Shown here: piece by piece, positions 6,957 to 13,820 of the stretch
Position numbering within the stretch: position 1 is the stretch's first letter
Layout of the letters: each line of letters begins with the position of its first letter
Assembly: GCA_028703175.1 (NCBI GenBank)
Contig: JAQVNJ010000108.1
Coordinates: forward strand, 1 to 20,782
Reading direction: 5' to 3'
Length of the DNA stretch: 20,782 nt
Origin: JAAYCB01 sp012744395
Lineage (GTDB): Bacteria > Planctomycetota > Planctomycetia > Pirellulales > Thermoguttaceae
Program-made: the position numbers and the translations under genes
Notes under the pieces: generated by a model
The model's input: only the letters and a program-made list of their open reading frames with translations
What the model was told of the DNA's origin: nothing
Database searches by the model: none

Positions 6957-9239
6957 CTACGGCTTCCGCAGCAGCCAGACGGCGGCGGCCTTGCCCGCTT
7001 CTTCCGGCGGTCCGCTCGCCAGGGTCAGTCTCTGAGGCTGGCCGTGGGCCTTGTAGGCGGCGGCGACAACCGGCGGCGCTTCGCCCCCCTCGCCGGCCAG
7101 CCAGACCTCGCCGGGCGCGGCCAGGGCGAGCATTCCGGGCAGGTCGAAGTACTTGGCCCCGCCCGGCAGGAAGTCCGGATCATCGAACCGGCTGACCGCC
7201 GCGAAGCGGAAACCGGCCGTGTCGAGGGCGACCCGGTGAACGCATTGGTGGCAGGCGGCCCGGGCGGCGGCGACCCAGCGCCCCGCCCCGCCAAGACCGA
7301 CGAGGTTCACCGCCTCGGCGCCGAGCCCCTCGCCGCGGGCGAACGCCACGGCGGTCAGGATGTCGTGGACCCGCTTGGTGAAGACGGGGTAGTTGTAGCC
7401 GTAGGTGTAGCCGGCGTAGCGCTGCCAGGGTTCCTTCCCGTTGTCGACGAGTCGGGCATTTTCGATCGGCTTGCCGTCCTCGGAAAACTCGCCCTGCCCG
7501 AATAGATCGATCGCCAGCACGGCCATACCGCCATCGAGCAGCTCGCGGACCCCGGCGGCCGGATCGCCGGCGGCGGTCAGCGCGCCGTCCTTGCCCTGGG
7601 GCGAGACCCAGATCGCGAGCGTCTTGTTCCAGTCCTTCGGCTCGAGGAGGACGGCGGGAACCTGCTCGCCGAGCGATTCGGACCCGATCAGCAGCGTCGC
7701 CTGGCGGTAGCCGCCGCGGTCCACGTCGCTGCGGCCGATCGCGGCCAGGTCGCCCCCGCTGGTGAAGTCGGCGCAGACGTACCGCGTTCGCTCTTCTCCG
7801 TCGCCGGCCTTCTCCCACCGCACCACGCCGCGGCCGATCATCGCCAGCACGCCGCCGCCGACGATCCGGTCGAACGCGCCATTTTCCTCGCCGGCCGAGG
7901 CGATCGCCGCACGGATCTGCCGCTGGGCGTCGTCGTTGATCCAGCCGAGCAGGCTCCGCTCGTAGTCGTCGCCGCCGGGCGGCTGGGGATGCTCGGCGTC
8001 CCAGACGGTCAACTCCTCGCGGCTGAGCGGCTCGAAGTCCTTTTCCACGAGCTCTGCATCGGCGAGGTTCAAGCCGAGGTGCTCGTTGATCCAGCGGTAC
8101 ATCACCGCCCGCGAGGGATGGTTGTAGTTGTGCGGGAACTGGATCAGCGGTTCGGCCATCACCAGCTCTTCGCAGCCGAAGAGGCGGTAGAGCGCTTTCA
8201 GTTCGGGCAATCCCTTGGTCGCGATCTCCTTCGTCCAGTCATCGGCGGCGGTCATCCCCAGGGGCCGGGGCGCGATCAGGCCGGCGATCCCGATGTTGCC
8301 CTCCGTGACCCGCAGGTAGCAGGCGTTTTCACAGGTGCAGCCGCCCTGCATGGCCGTCGAGACCATTACGGCCGGGAAAGCGACGGCGGGCCGCTCGTCG
8401 ATCGCGCAGAGCACGAACGTCTGCGTCCCCCCGCCCGAAGCGCCGGTCACCGCGATCCGCTTGGGATCGACGTCCGGCAACTGCTCGAACCAGTCGAGCG
8501 CGCGGATCGAGTTGTAGGTTTGCAGGCCCATCATGTTCTGGAGCCGCAGCTCGGCCTGGGGGCTGAAGTATCCCCAGTTCTCCGCCGTGTTCATCGCTTC
8601 GCGGACGCCGGGGCGGTGGGCCAGTTGCTGGCTGTCGGCGTAGCCGACCATGTCGTAGTGGAAGACGACGCAGCCCATCCGGGCAAGCTGCACGCAGCGC
8701 GCCTGCAAGGGGTAGCGCCCGGCCGGATCGAACCGCTCCGCCCGCGACGCGATCTGCCTGGCGAGATCCTCCGGGCCGGCGTCGTAGAAGCGGCCGTTCG
8801 CCCAGTGGCCGTGGGGGCAGAGCACGCCGGGCCGCCTGCCCGGGCGCCCCTCGGGCCGGTAGAGGCTCCCGGTGACGAAATGGCCCGGAAAGCTCTCCAG
8901 GTAGACCCGCTCGACGGTATAATCGTCGCGGTCGATCCGCCCATGAACGACGGCGTTGGTGGGCGTCTTGGTCGGCATCGGCCACAGGCCGTTGGCCACC
9001 GCGAGCTGGAGCCGGAGGAATTCGGAGCGAGCCAGCCAGGCGGGCCTGGTTTCCGGGGGGGTGAACGGGAAATAGCCGTTCAGGTTCGTCAACTCGCCAA
9101 GGCGCGCGTCGCGCGGCGTTTCCCCAGGGGCCAAAACCCGCGGCGGCTCGGCCCCCGCGCCGCCGGCCGCAGCCAGCAACAGAACGACCAGCGGTCCCGG
9201 GCCTAAGACTCCGCCGCGGACACGATGCCGAGTTTTCAT
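6957..9239 (-). CDS. secreted alpha/beta-hydrolase, acetylxylan esterase-like, with second degenerate hydrolase domain
   Basis: The start at 9239 gives 760 residues, a GAGG site 6 nt upstream, and a typical signal peptide (MKTRHRV, then a hydrophobic run ending near AGA at about residue 30). The first hydrolase domain (about 95-395) has LCPHGHW, a nucleophile elbow GASGG with Ser268, acid candidates Asp333/334 in TAADDWT, and His370/His374 in FPHNYNHP. A second fold-like unit spans about 430-760 (IWVSPQGKDG, VLAIDLFGQGEF, then GLGGAG near 648-653), but Gly replaces the nucleophile Ser, so it is probably inactive. This layout is common in planctomycete proteins annotated as acetylxylan esterase. 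The likely role is deacetylating plant or algal polysaccharide outside the cytoplasm. It may be the first gene of the operon running down to 4186. Confidence 0.83.
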   Translation of the reverse strand: MKTRHRVRGGVLGPGPLVVLLLAAAGGAGAEPPRVLAPGETPRDARLGELTNLNGYFPFTPPETRPAWLARSEFLRLQLAVANGLWPMPTKTPTNAVVHGRIDRDDYTVERVYLESFPGHFVTGSLYRPEGRPGRRPGVLCPHGHWANGRFYDAGPEDLARQIASRAERFDPAGRYPLQARCVQLARMGCVVFHYDMVGYADSQQLAHRPGVREAMNTAENWGYFSPQAELRLQNMMGLQTYNSIRALDWFEQLPDVDPKRIAVTGASGGGTQTFVLCAIDERPAVAFPAVMVSTAMQGGCTCENACYLRVTEGNIGIAGLIAPRPLGMTAADDWTKEIATKGLPELKALYRLFGCEELVMAEPLIQFPHNYNHPSRAVMYRWINEHLGLNLADAELVEKDFEPLSREELTVWDAEHPQPPGGDDYERSLLGWINDDAQRQIRAAIASAGEENGAFDRIVGGGVLAMIGRGVVRWEKAGDGEERTRYVCADFTSGGDLAAIGRSDVDRGGYRQATLLIGSESLGEQVPAVLLEPKDWNKTLAIWVSPQGKDGALTAAGDPAAGVRELLDGGMAVLAIDLFGQGEFSEDGKPIENARLVDNGKEPWQRYAGYTYGYNYPVFTKRVHDILTAVAFARGEGLGAEAVNLVGLGGAGRWVAAARAACHQCVHRVALDTAGFRFAAVSRFDDPDFLPGGAKYFDLPGMLALAAPGEVWLAGEGGEAPPVVAAAYKAHGQPQRLTLASGPPEEAGKAAAVWLLRKP

Positions 9240-9272
9240 GATTCGCCTCGCCGATAGAGGTGTGCTCCCGAA

Positions 9273-9301
9273 TGTCTCCGTCTTGTACGATCCGTTATAA
9301 T
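9273..9301 (+). promoter_or_regulatory. probable sigma-70-type promoter for the DUF2007 gene
   Basis: A perfect TATAAT lies at 9296-9301 in a 106-bp divergent intergenic region. The -35 hexamer at 17-bp spacing (9273-9278, TGTCTC) is a poor match to TTGACA, so the promoter rests mainly on the -10 box. A start site near 9308 would leave a leader of about 38 nt before the ATG at 9346. Confidence 0.4.
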
Positions 9302-9333
9302 GCCTCCCGGAGGGCTTGCCAATCGAACCGGCC

Positions 9334-9339
9334 AAGGAG
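9334..9339 (+). promoter_or_regulatory. ribosome binding site that fixes the start at 9346
   Basis: AAGGAG lies 6 nt before the ATG at 9346 and would sit inside the coding sequence if translation began at the in-frame ATG at 9316. This supports the shorter protein. Confidence 0.7.
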
Positions 9340-9345
9340 AACGCC

Positions 9346-10317
9346 ATGAGCACCCCCGAGACGCCCGTCTTTCTCGCCCGGGAAAGACGCGACGCCGATC
9401 AACTGGTCGGCCTCCTAGAGGAAGCGCAAATCGGCGCCGAAGTCCAGGAGGTCTCCGTCGGCGAGCACGGCCGCGGATGGCGCGTCCTCGTGCCGTCTGG
9501 CGAGCAGCGGCGGGCGCGGCGGTTGGCCGCGGAGTTGGAGAACCAGCGCTATGGCGACCGGCGGACGCGGCGCGAGGCAGACGCCGCCTGGGGGGTGGTC
9601 GAGTCGGAGAGCGCGCTGGCGACGCCGACGCCGGTCTATTCCGCCCAGTCGGTGATGCAGGCCCATTTTCTCAAGAACCTTCTCCAAGAGCACGGCATCG
9701 CGGCGGTGGTCACCAACCAGGTTCTTCACGGCGGCGCGGGCGTCGACCTGGTCGGCACGCCGACGGCGGCCGAGGTGCTCGTGTCCGCCGAGGATGCCGA
9801 GGCGGCGCGGCGGTTTGCCCTCGAGTTCGACGACCGGTTGTACGAGGGCGGGGCATCCGCCGCGGCCGGACGGGAGGACGAGGAAGCGGCGGAGCCCGCA
9901 TGGCCGGTCTGCCCCAAGTGCGGCGCCGCGCGGACGACGCGCTGCCCGGTCTGCGAGACATCGGGGACCGATTTCCCGCCGGCCGACCAGGGGTATCTTG
10001 GCGACCTGGCCGGCAAGGCCGCGGGCTCGTGCGCGGACTCCGGAACATGTGCCCTCTCGAAGCCGGCGGAGAATCCCGCCGAGCCGGCGGAGGAGGAACG
10101 CAAGCCGGCGGTGATCCTGATGTGCACCGTCTGCGACGAACCGTTCGTGCCCAGCTACCCGCGCCGCTGCCAGTGGTGCGGGCACGAGTTCGACGACGGC
10201 TACGTTGTCGAGCGGATCGTGCCCGACGTGGATATCCCCTCGCGGGCGATTGCCGTCGTGGTCCTGCTCGGGCTGCTCCTGATCGGCGTCATGGCGTATT
10301 TCATCCTGATTCTCTGA
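9346..10317 (+). CDS. DUF2007-like, zinc-ribbon, membrane-anchored protein
   Basis: The product has 323 residues from the ATG supported by AAGGAG. Residues 7-60 and about 95-165 look like two DUF2007 units: VFLARERRDADQLVGLLEEA, and VYSAQSVMQAHFLKNLLQEH followed by LVSAEDAEAARRF. A zinc ribbon follows with Cys189, 192, 200 and 203, then an acidic Pro/Glu linker that also carries two Cys, then a second ribbon with Cys260, 263, 275 and 278. It ends in a single membrane helix at about 300-322 with almost no tail. DUF2007 is described as a putative prokaryotic signal-transducing domain. The topology places the soluble part on one side as a tail-anchored protein. It stands alone between a divergent hydrolase operon and the convergent fliA, so no partner is suggested. 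Confidence 0.8.
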   Translation: MSTPETPVFLARERRDADQLVGLLEEAQIGAEVQEVSVGEHGRGWRVLVPSGEQRRARRLAAELENQRYGDRRTRREADAAWGVVESESALATPTPVYSAQSVMQAHFLKNLLQEHGIAAVVTNQVLHGGAGVDLVGTPTAAEVLVSAEDAEAARRFALEFDDRLYEGGASAAAGREDEEAAEPAWPVCPKCGAARTTRCPVCETSGTDFPPADQGYLGDLAGKAAGSCADSGTCALSKPAENPAEPAEEERKPAVILMCTVCDEPFVPSYPRRCQWCGHEFDDGYVVERIVPDVDIPSRAIAVVVLLGLLLIGVMAYFILIL

Positions 10318-10320
10318 CGA

Positions 10321-10335
10321 CAAGCGGAGTGCTTG
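10321..10335. terminator. small hairpin between convergent genes, possible weak terminator
   Basis: CAAGC and GCTTG form a 5-bp stem around a 5-nt loop in the 23-bp gap between the DUF2007 gene and the end of fliA. No T-run follows on either strand, so intrinsic termination is uncertain. Confidence 0.25.
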
Positions 10336-10340
10336 CCCGG

Positions 10341-11123
10341 TCAACTCCCGAACTCCGGCCGGCGCCGCTGGAGCTGCCCCTTGAGCCGCTGGACGATCGA
10401 GCTGTGCATCTGGCTCACGCGGCTCTCGCTCAGGTCGAGGGTCGCGCCGATCTCCTTCATCGTCAGCTCTTCATAGTAGTAGAGGATGATGATCAGCCGC
10501 TCGTTGCGATTGAGCCCCTTGGTGACCAGCCGCATCAGGTCGTTCTTCTGGACACGCTTGGTTGGATCCTCGCCCTTCTTGTCTTCGAGGATGTCGATCT
10601 CGCGGACGTCCTTGTAGCTGTCGGTCTCGTACCACTTCTTGTTCAGGCTGATCAGGTTGACGGCGTTGGCGTCGAGGATCATCTTCTCCAGCTCGGGAAC
10701 GGAGATCTCCAGCTCCTCGGCCAGTTCGTTCTCCGTCGGCGGCCGCCCGAAGCGCGCTTCGAGGTTCCTCATCGCCTCGTTGAGCTTGCTGGCCTTGGAG
10801 CGGACCAGGCGGGGCACCCAGTCCATGGTCCGCAGCTCGTCGAGCATGGCGCCGCGAATTCGCGGAACGCAGTAGGTCTCGAACTTCACGCCGCGGGAGA
10901 GATCGAACGCGTCGATGGCGTCCATCAGTCCGAAGACGCCGGCCGATATCAGGTCGTCGAGTTCGACCCCGTCCGGCAAGCGGGCCCAGATCCGCTCGCC
11001 GTTGTATTTGACCAGCGGCAGATAACGCTCAACCAGCCGGTTGCGCATCTGCTGGTTTGTGGGATCGTTCTTGAAGTCGATCCAAAGTTGCTCCACATCA
11101 TCCGGAGCGACAGTGGTTGGCAT
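10341..11123 (-). CDS. fliA: flagellar sigma factor FliA/WhiG family (sigma-28)
   Basis: This 260-residue sigma factor recruits RNA polymerase to late flagellar and motility promoters. Region 2 covers about 29-100 (RYLPLVKYNGERIWARLPDG, LDDLISAGVFGLMDAIDAFD, and RIRGAMLDELRTMDWVP, the FliA/WhiG signature). Region 3 covers about 105-165, and region 4 about 195-255, with the helix-turn-helix LTMKEIGATLDLSESRVSQM. Domain 1.1 is absent, as usual for this group. GGAGG lies just upstream of the ATG. It is the last gene of the flhA-flhF-flhG run, its usual place in many bacteria. No anti-sigma gene (flgM) is visible nearby. Confidence 0.95.
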   Translation of the reverse strand: MPTTVAPDDVEQLWIDFKNDPTNQQMRNRLVERYLPLVKYNGERIWARLPDGVELDDLISAGVFGLMDAIDAFDLSRGVKFETYCVPRIRGAMLDELRTMDWVPRLVRSKASKLNEAMRNLEARFGRPPTENELAEELEISVPELEKMILDANAVNLISLNKKWYETDSYKDVREIDILEDKKGEDPTKRVQKNDLMRLVTKGLNRNERLIIILYYYEELTMKEIGATLDLSESRVSQMHSSIVQRLKGQLQRRRPEFGS

Positions 11124-11191
11124 GCAGTCCTCCGTGACAGCGCGTCAAGGCACGAATGCCGAGCTATCCTGGTTGTTGTTTCCGGGGCACA

Positions 11192-11416
11192 TTACGGTCG
11201 GTTCTCGTCCAACCCGTCGGCTGTCGCCGCGCGGACGGCCGCATCGACGGTCCGTCCGGCAATCCATCCGAGCATCCCGCCGATCGCGGCGAAGACGCAC
11301 AGGCCGATCCACGCATCCAAAGCGATTCCTTCGCTGGCCTGTCGGCGAATCAATCCGCGCGGCGTCATCGTCAGGATCGCCAGGGGGCCGGGGATGCCGG
11401 CATAGACCCCTGCCAC
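11192..11416 (-). CDS. 74-residue single-pass membrane protein between flhG and fliA
   Basis: The start is a GTG at 11416 with GGAGAGG 8 nt upstream, a better site than several larger genes here have. One membrane helix at about 33-55 carries small-residue spacing (GGMLGWIAG). The N-terminal third has basic residues (PRGLIRRQ) and the tail is acidic. It starts 28 nt after the flhG stop and ends 68 nt before fliA, so it sits in the flagellar operon on the same strand. I recognise no family. The small-xxx-small pattern suggests helix packing in a membrane complex. A role in flagellar assembly or sigma-28 control is only an inference from position. Confidence 0.6.
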   Translation of the reverse strand: MAGVYAGIPGPLAILTMTPRGLIRRQASEGIALDAWIGLCVFAAIGGMLGWIAGRTVDAAVRAATADGLDENRP

Positions 11417-11444
11417 GAGCGAAACCTCTCCGTGCCCTCGAAAA

Positions 11445-12416
11445 TTACGCAGTCGTTAAATCTTGACATCGCGCGACAAGGCGATGGTCTTCTTCGTTAT
11501 CGGCATTTTTGCCGTGTTGGATGAGTCGATTTTCCAGTTCCGTTCCTCCGCCGCGGCCGATCTCCGCCGCGCACTTCGCTGCTCCTCCGGCGGGGCCCCC
11601 GCCGAGCGCGTCTTCCAGCGCGTGGGCAACGGCGAGCAGGGCTCGCGCCGCGGGGGCCGCGGGGTGCGAGATCACGAACGGCGTCGCTGCCCGCCCCGCC
11701 GCCGAGACGCACGGCTCGATCGGGAGCCAGTCGCAGGGCGGCAGTTCGAAACCCAGGAACCGCCGGCAGGATTGCGCGATCCGCCCGTAGACGTCGTCGG
11801 CAACCTCGGCGGACGGGCACATGTTGACCAGCAGCCGGACGCCGGGCCGCCCGGCGGGGCCGGCCGCGACCTTGATCGCCGCGTAGGCGTCGAGCACCGC
11901 GCTGGGCTCCGGGGTGGCCAGGAGGACCACCGCGGCGGACGAACGCCAGAGCCGCCTGGTGAAGGGATGCAGGCCGTTCCCGCCGTCGATCACGACCAGG
12001 TCGGCGCGGGGGCCCAGGGCGGCGAACTGGTCGAGCAGACGCACCTGGCTCGATTCGGAGGCGTCGGCCAGATCGACGGCCGCCCATGCTCCGGGCAGGA
12101 CGAAGACGCCGGCCGGACCCGGCTGGAGCGCTTCGCCCAAGGTCCGACGCCCGCAAAGCACGTCGGAGATCGTGTAGCGGTCCCGCAGCCGGCAGAGCGA
12201 CTGCACGTCGGCCCGATCGGGATCGGCGTCGATCAGGACCGCGCGGAGGCCTCGCTGGGCCGCGGCCACGGCCAGGTTGACGGCGACCGTGGTCGTGCCG
12301 ACGCCCCCCTTCCCGCCGCTGACCAGGAGCATCGGAACCCGCTCGGGGGGCCCGCCCGGCCGGCTTTCGGCGGCCTGCATCACCAATTTTCTAAGGTCGT
12401 TTGCCTGGTCGATCAT
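11445..12416 (-). CDS. flhG: FlhG (YlxH/FleN) MinD-like ATPase controlling flagellar number
   Basis: The product has 323 residues. The N-terminus carries DQANDLR (3-9), the DQAxxLR motif by which FlhG stimulates the FlhF GTPase. The deviant Walker A reads KGGVGTTT (36-43): the signature Lys36 is present, but the usual P-loop Lys is Thr41. LIDADPDRAD (61-70) and VVIDGGNG match the switch regions of the MinD/ParA group. The C-terminal 40 residues are Gly-rich and then polar, and not obviously a membrane-targeting helix. The ATG is placed by the DQAxxLR motif, since no Shine-Dalgarno sequence is visible before it. The gene follows flhF after a 130-nt gap, the standard order. FlhG limits flagella number together with FlhF and the export ring. 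Confidence 0.9.
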   Translation of the reverse strand: MIDQANDLRKLVMQAAESRPGGPPERVPMLLVSGGKGGVGTTTVAVNLAVAAAQRGLRAVLIDADPDRADVQSLCRLRDRYTISDVLCGRRTLGEALQPGPAGVFVLPGAWAAVDLADASESSQVRLLDQFAALGPRADLVVIDGGNGLHPFTRRLWRSSAAVVLLATPEPSAVLDAYAAIKVAAGPAGRPGVRLLVNMCPSAEVADDVYGRIAQSCRRFLGFELPPCDWLPIEPCVSAAGRAATPFVISHPAAPAARALLAVAHALEDALGGGPAGGAAKCAAEIGRGGGTELENRLIQHGKNADNEEDHRLVARCQDLTTA

Positions 12417-12546
12417 GGGAGGTGAAAACGGGGCGAAAAAAGGATTCTCCGCGCGGTGGCGCCCGTGGCCGGTTCCCGCGCGGCGGCTTGGCGGTGCGGC
12501 GGCGCAGGCCTTCGCCCCGCGCCCCTAAACGCTTGCCCTTCAAGGC

Positions 12547-13767
12547 TCATTTGCGATACACGCTCTCCGTGCCCAGCACGAGCCGCGCCAGCCGGCCCGA
12601 TTCGGCCGTTTCGATGTCATCCGGCACGTTCTGGCCGATCGTCAGGTAGCTGATCGGCAGCCGGCTCGAGCGGACCAGCGGCAGGAGGTTTCCCAGGCTT
12701 GTGGCCTCGTCCAGCTTGGTCAGGATCATCCCCGTCGTCCCCACCGAGGCGAACCGCGCCGCCGTGTGGACGAGGGCCCGCTCGCCCGCCACGCTCGACA
12801 GCACCAGGTGGACCTCGTCGGCTTCGGCCTCGCTGAGAAACGAGCGGAGTTCCTGGATCTTGATTTCGTCGCGGGGGCTGCGGCCGGCGGTGTCCATGAG
12901 GATCAGGTCGAGGCCCTCCAGCCGCCGGGCCGCCGAGCGCATCTCGCGGGGCGAGGAGACGACCTCCATCGGCAGGTCGATGATGTCGGCATACGTCCGC
13001 AACTGCTCGACCGCGGCGATGCGGTACGTGTCGACGGTGATCAGGCCCACGTTCTGCCGCTGGCGGAGGCGGAAGTTCGCCGCCAGCTTGGCGATCGTCG
13101 TCGTCTTGCCGACGCCCGTCGGCCCCACGAGCGCCACCAGCCGCCGCCGGCCGGGCGTCGCGTGGATCGGACCGCCGACGGGTATCTCCGTTTCGAGAAT
13201 CCGCCCGATCCGCGCCTTGGCGAGCATCGGATCGGCCAGTTCGTCGTTGGGTGCTTCGCAGCGGATGTGCTCGATCAGCTGGCGGGCGATCTCCTCGTTG
13301 ATGTCGGCCTCGATCAGGTCGGTGAAGACGCGAAACAGGCCGTCGGGCAACTCGCGCCCCGGGCCGCCGCGGTTCTGGCGGCAGAGCTCCTGGAGCATGA
13401 TCCGCAGGTCGGAGAGCTGATCCTCGACGCCGCTCGGCGGCTGCTCGCCGGCCCTCGGCCCCGCTTGCCGGACGCCGCCGAGCGGGTCGCCCGCCGACCG
13501 TCCCGGCACCGGCCTGGCCGGCGGCGCGATCCGCGCCGCACCGCGCGCCGCCGCCCCCGGCCTGACGCACGCCTCGGGCAATCGGCTGGGTACATTCACC
13601 CCGGCGGAAGCGGTGACCTCGATCCGCGACCGCCCGCGAAGCAGGCCGAAGAACCGCCGCGATTGCACCTCGCGCGTGTGCAAGACGGCGGCGTCCGGGC
13701 CCAGGTCGCGGCGGACCAGCGAGAGGGCCTCGTGCATCGAGGTCGCTCGATACGTTCTGATTTCCAT
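12547..13767 (-). CDS. flhF: FlhF, SRP-type GTPase for flagellar placement
   Basis: This 406-residue protein has a divergent N-terminal B domain (1-60), a Pro/Ala/Arg-rich linker (about 62-112), and an NG-type GTPase domain. The GTPase motifs are clear: GPTGVGKTT (215-223), VDTYRIAAVEQLRTYA (245-260), MDTAGRSPRDE (291-301) and LTKLDEATSLGN (349-360). It dimerises with GTP at the membrane and marks where the flagellum is built, in the pair with FlhG. The gene begins 53 nt after flhA, with no strong ribosome site before the ATG. Length and order are ordinary for the family. Confidence 0.95.
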   Translation of the reverse strand: MEIRTYRATSMHEALSLVRRDLGPDAAVLHTREVQSRRFFGLLRGRSRIEVTASAGVNVPSRLPEACVRPGAAARGAARIAPPARPVPGRSAGDPLGGVRQAGPRAGEQPPSGVEDQLSDLRIMLQELCRQNRGGPGRELPDGLFRVFTDLIEADINEEIARQLIEHIRCEAPNDELADPMLAKARIGRILETEIPVGGPIHATPGRRRLVALVGPTGVGKTTTIAKLAANFRLRQRQNVGLITVDTYRIAAVEQLRTYADIIDLPMEVVSSPREMRSAARRLEGLDLILMDTAGRSPRDEIKIQELRSFLSEAEADEVHLVLSSVAGERALVHTAARFASVGTTGMILTKLDEATSLGNLLPLVRSSRLPISYLTIGQNVPDDIETAESGRLARLVLGTESVYRK

Positions 13768-13820
13768 GGCGGTTTATCCGGTTCTTGCCGAATCCTGGAG
13801 GTTGTCTGGCGCCGCCGACT

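Noticed and set aside
9300..11405. Plus-strand frame of about 700 codons
   Set aside because: It runs through the DUF2007 gene in another frame and antisense through fliA. Both of those have clear domains.
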